NCBI GenBank assembly: GCA_021107195.1
Contig: JAIOTF010000393.1
Location: 1-12,403 of the forward strand
DNA: 12,403 bases
Source of the DNA: Anaerolineaceae bacterium
Lineage (GTDB): Bacteria; Chloroflexota; Anaerolineae; Anaerolineales; Anaerolineaceae
Direction: 5' to 3'
The notes beneath the pieces are model-generated. The model saw only the letters and a list, made by a program, of their open reading frames with translations. It did no database searches and was not told the origin of the DNA. Position numbers and translations under genes: made by a program. This document shows positions 8,166 through 12,403 of the stretch, in pieces. The number at the start of each line of letters is the position of its first letter. The stretch's first letter is position 1.

Positions 8166-8201
8166 AAAAGTTTGAGAAAACTCAAATTTACTCAAACTTT
8201 T
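8166..8201 (-). repeat. Nested inverted repeat at the regulator-korA junction
   Basis: Arms AAAAGTTTGAG (8166-8176) and CTCAAACTTTT (8191-8201) are perfect 11-bp reverse complements. Between them a second CTCAAA (8181-8186) also pairs with TTTGAG (8171-8176), giving a compact 6-bp stem with a 4-nt loop. The three TTTGAG/CTCAAA units start exactly 10 bp apart, i.e. on one face of the helix. The element covers the last codons and stop of the regulator gene and ends about 12 bp before the korA ribosome site. In the transcript the 3' arm can pair with either of two upstream arms. It may be an operator, an attenuator or an mRNA-processing element; the AT-rich stem makes a simple strong terminator less likely. 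Confidence 0.65.
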
Positions 8202-8889
8202 GGCTCGAAAGTGGCCTTGGCCGCTGATACAGCAAATCCTTATGCTCAATGAGCGCTTCAAACCCTGCCTGGTAATTTTCAGAACAAATGGCGTCAACCA
8301 TCTGCTCATGATACTTCCAAATATGTTTTAAATATTCGTGATCTGCATAAACATCTAATCCCAGTGCCTCATAAAGATCCCAATAAGATTCGAAAATTCC
8401 TGTAACAAATGTATTGTTAAGGCGTTGGTAAATGGATAAATGTAATTTTCGGTGTTCTTGGTGTGGGATTTGTACTGGGTCGCGTTCTAATTTTTCATTT
8501 GCCTGTGACAACAATGCGCGCAGCTTTTCTTTGTCCTCGATCGTCAATAAGCTGACCGCCTCTAGCCAATAGGCAGCTTCCAAATGGTTACGCAGGTCAG
8601 AAAATTTTTTGAAATAATCCTCATCCAGCTTGATTGCGTAGGATAAACTGTGACGCACTGTGGGGTAAAAAGAATAGGACAGCCTGCGAATGCCTGTCCT
8701 GGGCTTAACTTCAACCCACCCCAATGCACGGGCCACTTCCAGCTGTTCCCGCACACCGGCTACACTTACCCCCAACTCTTGACTGAGAACGGTCAACGGC
8801 GGCAGCACTGAATGACCATTGTCTTTGGTGCTTGCAAGATATCGGATGAAATCAGAAAGTGGCGCTAAAGGCAGTTTTCTTTTTGGCAT
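8188..8889 (-). CDS. GntR/FadR-type transcriptional regulator with FCD effector domain
   Basis: A 233-residue DNA-binding protein likely to control korAB. Residues about 5-72 form a winged helix: LPPLTVLSQELGVSVAGVRE (29-48) is the helix-turn-helix and VKPRTGI (61-67) the wing. Residues about 88-222 are an all-helical FCD domain, which in relatives (PdhR, LldR, GlcC types) binds organic acids and often a metal ion. Metal-site candidates are His150, His194 (KYHEQMVDAI) and His216 (IEHKDLL), with family-like spacing. The usual Asp four residues before the first His appears to be His146 (HRKLH). The ATG has AGGA 8 nt upstream. It is the first gene of an operon with korA and korB, has a strong promoter with a dyad after the start site, and ends inside an inverted repeat. 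Autoregulation and a 2-oxoacid-related effector are inferred. Confidence 0.88.
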   Translation of the reverse strand: MPKRKLPLAPLSDFIRYLASTKDNGHSVLPPLTVLSQELGVSVAGVREQLEVARALGWVEVKPRTGIRRLSYSFYPTVRHSLSYAIKLDEDYFKKFSDLRNHLEAAYWLEAVSLLTIEDKEKLRALLSQANEKLERDPVQIPHQEHRKLHLSIYQRLNNTFVTGIFESYWDLYEALGLDVYADHEYLKHIWKYHEQMVDAICSENYQAGFEALIEHKDLLYQRPRPLSSQKFE

Positions 8890-8909
8890 CGCTTGCGTCC
8901 TGAAATTTC

Positions 8910-8933
8910 ATTCATCATATTAATCAGATGAAT
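8910..8933 (-). promoter_or_regulatory. Dyad downstream of regulator promoter (candidate operator)
   Basis: ATTCATC (8910-8916) and GATGAAT (8927-8933) are perfect 7-bp arms around a partly symmetric centre ATTAAT (8919-8924); only two base-pair positions break a 24-bp palindrome. It lies at about +5 to +28 from the predicted start site, where a bound repressor would block elongation, and before the AGGA ribosome site. It does not match the classic FadR or PdhR TGGTNNNACCA pattern, so the link to the FCD protein is a guess. Confidence 0.5.
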
Positions 8934-8944
8934 TAATTAAAGCG

Positions 8945-8973
8945 AGTATAGCACGCCCATTATGGACTGTCAA
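8945..8973 (-). promoter_or_regulatory. Strong sigma-70-type promoter for the regulator-korAB operon
   Basis: Read on the minus strand: a perfect TTGACA at 8973-8968, a 17-nt spacer, then TATACT at 8950-8945 preceded by TG-C (extended -10, GTGCTATACT). The predicted start site is near 8938, giving a leader of about 50 nt before the regulator ATG. No other promoter of this quality is seen before korA. Confidence 0.75.
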
Positions 8974-9010
8974 GAAATCGCCTCGCCTGAAAACCATGCA
9001 CGCCTAGCCA

Positions 9011-9042
9011 AAAAAACTGATCGTTACCTGAACGACCAGTTT
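9011..9042 (-). terminator. Intrinsic terminator after ricT
   Basis: On the minus-strand transcript a 12-bp stem (arms 9042-9031 and 9025-9014, one G-U wobble at 9036/9020) with a 5-nt loop runs into seven or more U residues (arm end plus 9016-9010). It starts 22 bp past the ricT stop and separates this operon from the regulator promoter downstream. This is the clearest intrinsic terminator in the window. Confidence 0.85.
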
Positions 9043-9064
9043 CTAATACTTTGCAATGTTCATC

Positions 9065-9943
9065 TCAGCGATTATTGGATTTTTTCTTTCCATCACGCGG
9101 TTGCTGGTTCTCCGGAGGCTTGACTTGAATCTCGTCTTTGGTGAATTCGCGCCTCCCAATCTCGGGGATATAAACCACAACTGTCCCTTTCAAAGCAAGA
9201 ACATCAATCACCTTTCCTTCTCCATCTGGTGTAATGACCTTTTTGTTTCGTTTGGGAAGTCCCTTGCGTGCTATCGAATATTGTTTGTATTCATAATTCA
9301 GACAACACCGGAGCCTTCCACACATGCCGGTGATTTCAGTTGGCGTCAAGGAGATGCCTTGTTCCTTCGCCATTCGGATCGAAATTGAGTTGAATTCCAT
9401 CAGGAATTTTGAGCAACATCGTTTTTCCAGGCCGCAAGCACCCATCCCTTCCAGGTATTTTGCCACATCTCGCGGCCCAATCTGACGCATATCGACTCTC
9501 GCCGGCGAAAAACTACGCTGTAATGCTTTCCTTATTGAACGCAAATCAACTTTTTCTTCGCCTTCTGTGTTGAACAAAATCGTTAAAGAAGACCCATCAA
9601 AGCTGTATTCAGAAGCAACGATCTTAATGCCGTCATAGCCAAGTTCTGCCGCCTTGGACTTCGCTGTTTTTACAACGTCGTTTTCTTTCTTCTGCCAGCT
9701 TTGCCGAAGCAGCAAGTCTTGTGGTGTAGCCCTGCGATCAATCGGTTTTCGAGGCGCGCCCTCACCCGATAATTCAGATAAAGGCACCAACTGCACAACT
9801 TCCCCAAGTTGCCAGCCGCGGCTTGTCTCAACAACTGCAAAATCTCCAACAACCAGGCCCTTCACACCATTTGCTGTGAAATGATAAACGCGCCCGACCT
9901 TGGAAAACCGCAATCCAACAATAAGCTTATCTTTGCCAGCCAT
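9065..9943 (-). CDS. ricT: RicT/YaaT-like PSP1-domain protein
   Basis: A 292-residue cytoplasmic protein with the PSP1 C-terminal domain. In Bacillus subtilis RicT (YaaT) joins RicA and RicF in a complex that carries [4Fe-4S] clusters and acts on RNA processing and phosphorelay output. The hallmark cysteine stretches are GMGACGLEKRCCSKFL (166-181: Cys170, Cys176, Cys177) and ITGMCGRLRCCLNYE (204-218: Cys208, Cys213, Cys214), separated by VSIxMAKxQ-like SISIRMAKEQGISLTPTE. The N-terminal part is beta-rich (GRVYHFTANGVKGLVVGDFAVVET) and the last 20 residues are a polar, Lys-rich tail. The ATG lies 2 bp after the stop of mrp, with only weak AGG upstream, so translation is probably coupled. No RicA or RicF homologue is visible here; the local partners are the Mrp ATPase and a small four-Cys protein. 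The terminator at 9011-9042 ends the operon. Confidence 0.88.
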   Translation of the reverse strand: MAGKDKLIVGLRFSKVGRVYHFTANGVKGLVVGDFAVVETSRGWQLGEVVQLVPLSELSGEGAPRKPIDRRATPQDLLLRQSWQKKENDVVKTAKSKAAELGYDGIKIVASEYSFDGSSLTILFNTEGEEKVDLRSIRKALQRSFSPARVDMRQIGPRDVAKYLEGMGACGLEKRCCSKFLMEFNSISIRMAKEQGISLTPTEITGMCGRLRCCLNYEYKQYSIARKGLPKRNKKVITPDGEGKVIDVLALKGTVVVYIPEIGRREFTKDEIQVKPPENQQPRDGKKKSNNR

Positions 9944-9945
9944 AC

Positions 9946-11007
9946 CTATTCTTTTTTCTCGGAGTCAAGCGTTGCGAGGCTCAATCGTGCCGCAACATCC
10001 TCGGCAATCTGCCTTAATGCTTTTGCGGAGGCAGCCTCAGGATCTGCCACAACAATCGGCACGCCTTCATCTCCGCCGATACGTACAGAGGGATCCAATG
10101 GAATTTGACCAATAAAAGGAACGCCCGCATGTTCAGCCAGACTTTTGCCGCCACCAGAACCAAAGACATCCATCTCGGTGCCATCAGGCAGCACTAAATA
10201 ACTCATGTTTTCGACCACACCCAAAACCGGAATATCCAATTTCTTGAACATCTGCAATCCACGGCTGGCATCTTCTAGTGACACTTGCTGTGGAAGTGTA
10301 ACGATCACGCCACCGCTGACCGGCAGGAACTGTCCAAGACTTAACTGAACATCTCCCGTTCCTGGGGGCAAATCAACAACTAAATAATCCAGGCTGCCCC
10401 ACTCAACATCCTCCAGAAATTGCTTAATTGCAGAGTGAAGCAGTGGCCCACGCCAGATCAATGGCTGGTCAGGCTTGACCATGAACCCAATTGACATAAG
10501 CTTTACCCCGTAAGCAACAGCGGGGATCAAGCCATTTTCACCAGCAGGAGGCAGACGCTTGACGCCCATCATTGTCGGCACATTAGGCCCGTAGATATCT
10601 GCATCCAGCAAGCCAACCGCAGCACCACTTTGCGCTAACACAATGGCAATATTCACTGCCACAGTGCTTTTTCCCACGCCACCCTTGCCAGAAGCAACTG
10701 CAATCACATTTTGCACAGGGTCTTTTAACAAGCCGCGCTCTCTCCCATCTGAACGTACCTTTGCCGTCATTTTGATGTCCACTGTCTCAACACCAGGTAC
10801 CGCTTCAACCGCCTGGCGTGCATCAGCTTCAATTTTTGTGCGCAGCGGGCATGCAGGAGTAGTCAACTCAATAGAAAATGAAACACTCCCACCTGAAACC
10901 GTCACGTCTTTGATCATATTTAGAGTAACGAGGTCTCTGTGGAGTTCCGGGTCCATCACAGTTCGCAAAGCTACCAGAACATCTTCTTTTGTTAGATTAG
11001 CCGTCAT
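9946..11007 (-). CDS. mrp: Mrp/ApbC-type P-loop ATPase, iron-sulfur carrier family
   Basis: A 353-residue cytoplasmic ATPase of the Mrp/NBP35 family; relatives bind and transfer [4Fe-4S] clusters. Residues 1-80 are a MIP18 (DUF59) domain with TTPACPLRTKIE (50-61), containing the conserved Cys53. The SIMIBI ATPase follows: deviant Walker A SGKGGVGKST (106-115), DADIYGPN (135-142), IWRGPLLHSAIKQFL (184-198) and switch II DLPPGTGD (212-219). The C-terminal CxxC that forms the bridging cluster in classic members is absent: after NMSY the sequence is LVLPDGTEMDVFG. Loss of CxxC is known in some MIP18-fused members. The start is taken as the ATG at 11007 (AAAGGA and GAGAA upstream). A TTG at 11046 would add 13 residues and overlap the upstream stop, but has a poorly placed ribosome site and adds non-family sequence. 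It lies between the C4 protein and ricT. Confidence 0.93.
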   Translation of the reverse strand: MTANLTKEDVLVALRTVMDPELHRDLVTLNMIKDVTVSGGSVSFSIELTTPACPLRTKIEADARQAVEAVPGVETVDIKMTAKVRSDGRERGLLKDPVQNVIAVASGKGGVGKSTVAVNIAIVLAQSGAAVGLLDADIYGPNVPTMMGVKRLPPAGENGLIPAVAYGVKLMSIGFMVKPDQPLIWRGPLLHSAIKQFLEDVEWGSLDYLVVDLPPGTGDVQLSLGQFLPVSGGVIVTLPQQVSLEDASRGLQMFKKLDIPVLGVVENMSYLVLPDGTEMDVFGSGGGKSLAEHAGVPFIGQIPLDPSVRIGGDEGVPIVVADPEAASAKALRQIAEDVAARLSLATLDSEKKE

Positions 11008-11042
11008 TGTTCTCAGAATCCTTTCTTCAAAAAGACAGTTCT

Positions 11043-11381
11043 TCAAACCTCTTGAGAATTGTCTCGGTTTAATAAATACTCTTGAATTTCATCACAGTAT
11101 AACTGGAATTCACCGATCAGGGTCTCATCGGTCTCTCGAATCCTTTTTACTGTTCTTTGAGCACATTGTGTACAACCACGCATAGCGCGAAATGAATCTG
11201 CATTGCAGGTTAAACAACCTCCCATTCGCACCATCATAAGAACAAATGCCTTTTGCTTCACATAATCGTCATTCGCACCCATCACATCGGCGATCAATTG
11301 ATCCCATCCTTCGCCACGCAATTGGGTTAACTCCGGAATCACACGAAGCGGGAAAAGCAATTCTGTATCTTCATTGAACAT
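11043..11381 (-). CDS. Small conserved-looking protein with CxxC-N10-CxxC
   Basis: A 112-residue protein I cannot assign to a characterised family. It is soluble, mostly helical by composition, and carries Cys56-x2-Cys59 and Cys70-x2-Cys73 in MGGCLTCNADSFRAMRGCTQC, plus Cys96. The four cysteines 10 residues apart could hold a zinc ion or an iron-sulfur cluster, or form redox-active pairs. The N-terminus (FPLRVIPELTQLRG) and the segment QKAFVLMMVRM look like packed helices. It is the first gene of an operon with mrp and ricT; the gap to the mrp ATG is 35 bp. The ATG is preceded by AAGGG at a long 12-nt distance, so the ribosome site is weak. I recall similar proteins beside mrp in other Chloroflexota, but this needs a search. 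A role in cluster or metal handling is inference from neighbours and cysteines. Confidence 0.85.
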   Translation of the reverse strand: MFNEDTELLFPLRVIPELTQLRGEGWDQLIADVMGANDDYVKQKAFVLMMVRMGGCLTCNADSFRAMRGCTQCAQRTVKRIRETDETLIGEFQLYCDEIQEYLLNRDNSQEV

Positions 11382-11425
11382 AATTGTAGTAAGCCCTTGT
11401 TAACAACGCACATTTAACACACCAA

Positions 11426-11434
11426 AGTATAGCA
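11426..11434 (-). promoter_or_regulatory. Extended -10 promoter for the C4-mrp-ricT operon
   Basis: On the minus strand TGCTATACT at 11434-11426, a TG-n extended -10, with a start site near 11419 and a leader of about 38 nt. No good -35 hexamer is found at 16-18 nt. The ten bases GTGCTATACT are identical to those of the regulator-korAB promoter at 8954-8945. Confidence 0.5.
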
Positions 11435-11477
11435 CTATTTTTACAAATCATTACCGTTTATATGCGCCAGCATCGAT

Positions 11478-11513
11478 TATAATCATGAATACTTTGCAGC
11501 AAAATACAAGGAG
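11478..11513 (+). promoter_or_regulatory. -10 box and ribosome site of the 93-aa gene
   Basis: A perfect TATAAT at 11478-11483 and AAGGAG at 11508-11513, 8 nt before the ATG at 11522. The -35 is poor (TTTATA at 11457-11462 with a 15-nt spacer). Together with the minus-strand -10 at 11426-11434 this makes 11382-11521 a divergent promoter region of 140 bp. Confidence 0.5.
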
Positions 11514-11521
11514 TAAATTTT

Positions 11522-11803
11522 ATGCCATCCATTGAAGCACGAAAAGAATTTAATGATACCTCGCCCACTGATTGCTACAATGCCGCGGAAAAATGTGTTG
11601 AAACGCTTGGGTTTAGTTTTGTAAAGAAGCGCCCTCTTGGCTGGTTCTTGCAGATCAAAAACGCCTCACTCAACGCCAACATTGCATTTCGCCCTGGTAC
11701 CAACACAATGGGCACTTTCTCGCTTTCAAGCAATACGGAATCCGAAGATGCTTTACAGAAAAGCGCCAGTGAATTTGCGGAGGCGATTCGCAAGAATCTG
11801 TAA
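11522..11803 (+). CDS. Small protein of unknown function (93 aa)
   Basis: I do not recognise this protein. It has no signal peptide, membrane segment or catalytic motif. The pattern suggests helix-beta-beta-beta-helix: a polar N-terminus with a helix around DCYNAAEKCVETLG (17-30), strands FSFVKKRP, GWFLQIKNA, NANIAFRPG and MGTFSLSSN (31-71), and a C-terminal amphipathic helix SEDALQKSASEFAEAIRKNL (74-93). This order resembles a minimal START/SRPBCC-like or YbjN-like fold, but the likeness is only topological. It has two Cys (18, 25) that are not in a CxxC. A strong AAGGAG ribosome site, a TATAAT box and a terminator 21 bp after the stop show an independently transcribed single gene. Codon use looks like its neighbours. 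Confidence 0.75.
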   Translation: MPSIEARKEFNDTSPTDCYNAAEKCVETLGFSFVKKRPLGWFLQIKNASLNANIAFRPGTNTMGTFSLSSNTESEDALQKSASEFAEAIRKNL

Positions 11804-11823
11804 ATACCCTGTTTTCTGATCCA

Positions 11824-11858
11824 AAAACCGGCTCGTTTATGAGCCGGTTTTGCTTTTT
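11824..11858. terminator. Bidirectional intrinsic terminator
   Basis: A perfect 11-bp stem (11824-11834 and 11841-11851, AAAACCGGCTC / GAGCCGGTTTT) with a 6-nt loop. On the + side it is followed by GCTTTTT; on the - side the arm runs into TTTTTGG. It serves the 93-aa gene on the left and the convergent membrane-protein gene on the right. Confidence 0.88.
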
Positions 11859-11912
11859 GATTGGTATACATCTCGGCTATGCGAATAGGTCGATCTGTTT
11901 TCCGGAAAAGTT

Positions 11913-12311
11913 TTACAATTTTTCCTGATCAGCTTTCACAAGTTCCACAAGGTGCTCTGCATTGAATATCTTTTTCAAATTTTCGCTGTTTTTCACAACA
12001 GGTAAAGTTTTCCCAGGGACAGCGATCAAAGGATACCACCCGGTTTGCGCCAAAGCATCCCACGATATTTCCGCCGCATCCAGGATCTTTTGCATCTGAG
12101 GAACGCTATTTCCCTTCCTGATATCAAAATCATTCTCGGAAATTTGCGATATCAAAGCCGTTAATATTGCAGCATACGTTCGGCGTCCAAGCACATTTAA
12201 CAAAATCAATAATAGAATAATGCCGTTGATCCAAAAACTATTTGCCAAATAAAAATCAAGCAACGCGCTTCCCCATGAGCCGAGTGTAGAACGTACCAAA
12301 AAATCCAGCAT
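11913..12311 (-). CDS. Small single-pass membrane protein of unknown function
   Basis: A 132-residue protein I cannot name. Residues 26-42 (FWINGIILLLILLNVLG) form one clear membrane helix, followed by RR (43-44), which predicts an outside N-terminus and a cytoplasmic C-terminus. The first 22 residues (MLDFLVRSTLGSWGSALLDF) look like an amphipathic or re-entrant helix. The cytoplasmic part has GWYPLIAVPGKTLPVVKNSE (91-110) and a Lys-rich helical tail. The ATG at 12311 has GGGAG 8 nt upstream and is preferred. A TTG at 12341 would add 10 residues, but it lies inside a hairpin and lacks a ribosome site. A perfect hairpin sits just upstream at 12329-12358. The gene ends before the bidirectional terminator at 11824-11858. 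Confidence 0.7.
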   Translation of the reverse strand: MLDFLVRSTLGSWGSALLDFYLANSFWINGIILLLILLNVLGRRTYAAILTALISQISENDFDIRKGNSVPQMQKILDAAEISWDALAQTGWYPLIAVPGKTLPVVKNSENLKKIFNAEHLVELVKADQEKL

Positions 12312-12328
12312 TTTACTTTCTCCCAAGA

Positions 12329-12358
12329 ATCGGGCGGTCAAATATCTGACCGCCCGAT
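12329..12358. repeat. Perfect 12-bp hairpin near the right edge
   Basis: Arms ATCGGGCGGTCA (12329-12340) and TGACCGCCCGAT (12347-12358) are perfect complements with a 6-nt loop. On the minus strand it is followed by TTCTTGGGAG, so there is almost no T-tract, and the ribosome site of the 132-aa gene begins within a few bases. It could be a terminator of a minus-strand gene beyond the window, a 5'-leader element of the 132-aa gene, or part of a divergent control region. The right 45 bases do not decide between these. Confidence 0.6.
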
Positions 12359-12403
12359 GTGAAACAAACTATGAAACACCTGCTGATGTGCTTCTTATTC
12401 TTC

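Noticed and set aside
11008..11046. TTG start at 11046 for mrp, overlapping the upstream stop
   Set aside because: The AGAGG before it is only one to two bases away, and the extra 13 residues are not family-like; the ATG at 11007 fits better.
10643..11185. 180-codon + strand frame opposite mrp and the C4 gene
   Set aside because: Antisense to two strongly supported genes; composition is that of a mirror frame, with no ribosome site or recognisable protein.
5216..11887. 13-base repeat GGCTATGCGAATA at 5216-5228 and 11875-11887, both in convergent gaps
   Set aside because: About one 13-base match is expected by chance in 12 kb and the flanks do not match, so it is not called a repeat element.
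12312..12341. TTG start at 12341 for the membrane protein
   Set aside because: It lies within the hairpin arm/loop and lacks a ribosome site; the ATG at 12311 has GGGAG 8 nt upstream.
1..12403. CRISPR arrays, tRNA/rRNA genes, insertion sequences, toxin-antitoxin or defence genes
   Set aside because: No regularly spaced direct repeats, cloverleaf-like segments, transposase frames or paired small genes of that kind were seen; the window reads as core metabolism plus small unknowns.

Overview
The window (12,403 bp, roughly half G+C) looks like an ordinary chromosomal segment of an anaerobic bacterium, most likely a member of the Chloroflexota (class Anaerolineae). The evidence for this is the style of the proteins: a gamma-alpha fused 2-oxoacid:ferredoxin oxidoreductase, a cation-coupled sugar transporter of the GPH type, and an Mrp ATPase beside a RicT/PSP1 protein and a small four-cysteine protein. 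The taxonomic call rests on remembered family resemblance, not on a search. I saw no tRNA, rRNA, insertion sequence, phage gene or CRISPR array.

Layout, left to right. (1) Positions 1-777, + strand: the C-terminal two thirds of ornithine aminotransferase (rocD), closed by a hairpin at 849-879. (2) Positions 1004-5086, + strand: a tight three-gene cluster of pyruvate kinase (pyk), a GNAT-like protein and a GPH-family transporter. It ends at a perfect 17-bp hairpin (5114-5157) that also faces the convergent genes to its right. (3) Positions 5253-8889, - strand, transcribed right to left: a FadR-type (FCD) regulator, then korA (fused gamma-alpha) and korB. A near-consensus promoter lies upstream of the regulator with a dyad just after the predicted start site, and a nested inverted repeat fills the regulator-korA junction. 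(4) Positions 9065-11381, - strand: a second compact operon of a 112-aa CxxC/CxxC protein, Mrp-type P-loop ATPase and RicT (PSP1). It has an extended -10 promoter at one end and a textbook U-tract terminator at the other. (5) Positions 11522-12311: two small genes of unknown function, convergent on a shared bidirectional terminator (11824-11858). A perfect 12-bp hairpin lies at 12329-12358, near the right edge.

How the genes fit together: pyk and the transporter suggest sugar uptake and lower glycolysis. KorAB would oxidise a 2-oxoacid (2-oxoglutarate is the best guess) to the acyl-CoA while reducing ferredoxin, under a local regulator that probably senses a small organic acid. The Mrp-RicT-C4 operon looks like a module for iron-sulfur or metal handling. 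It is the nearest thing here to an incompletely described system: the small C4 protein is uncharacterised as far as I know, this Mrp lacks the usual C-terminal CxxC, and all three proteins have conserved-looking cysteines. No gene-free stretch exceeds about 230 bp; each is described under its promoters and terminators.
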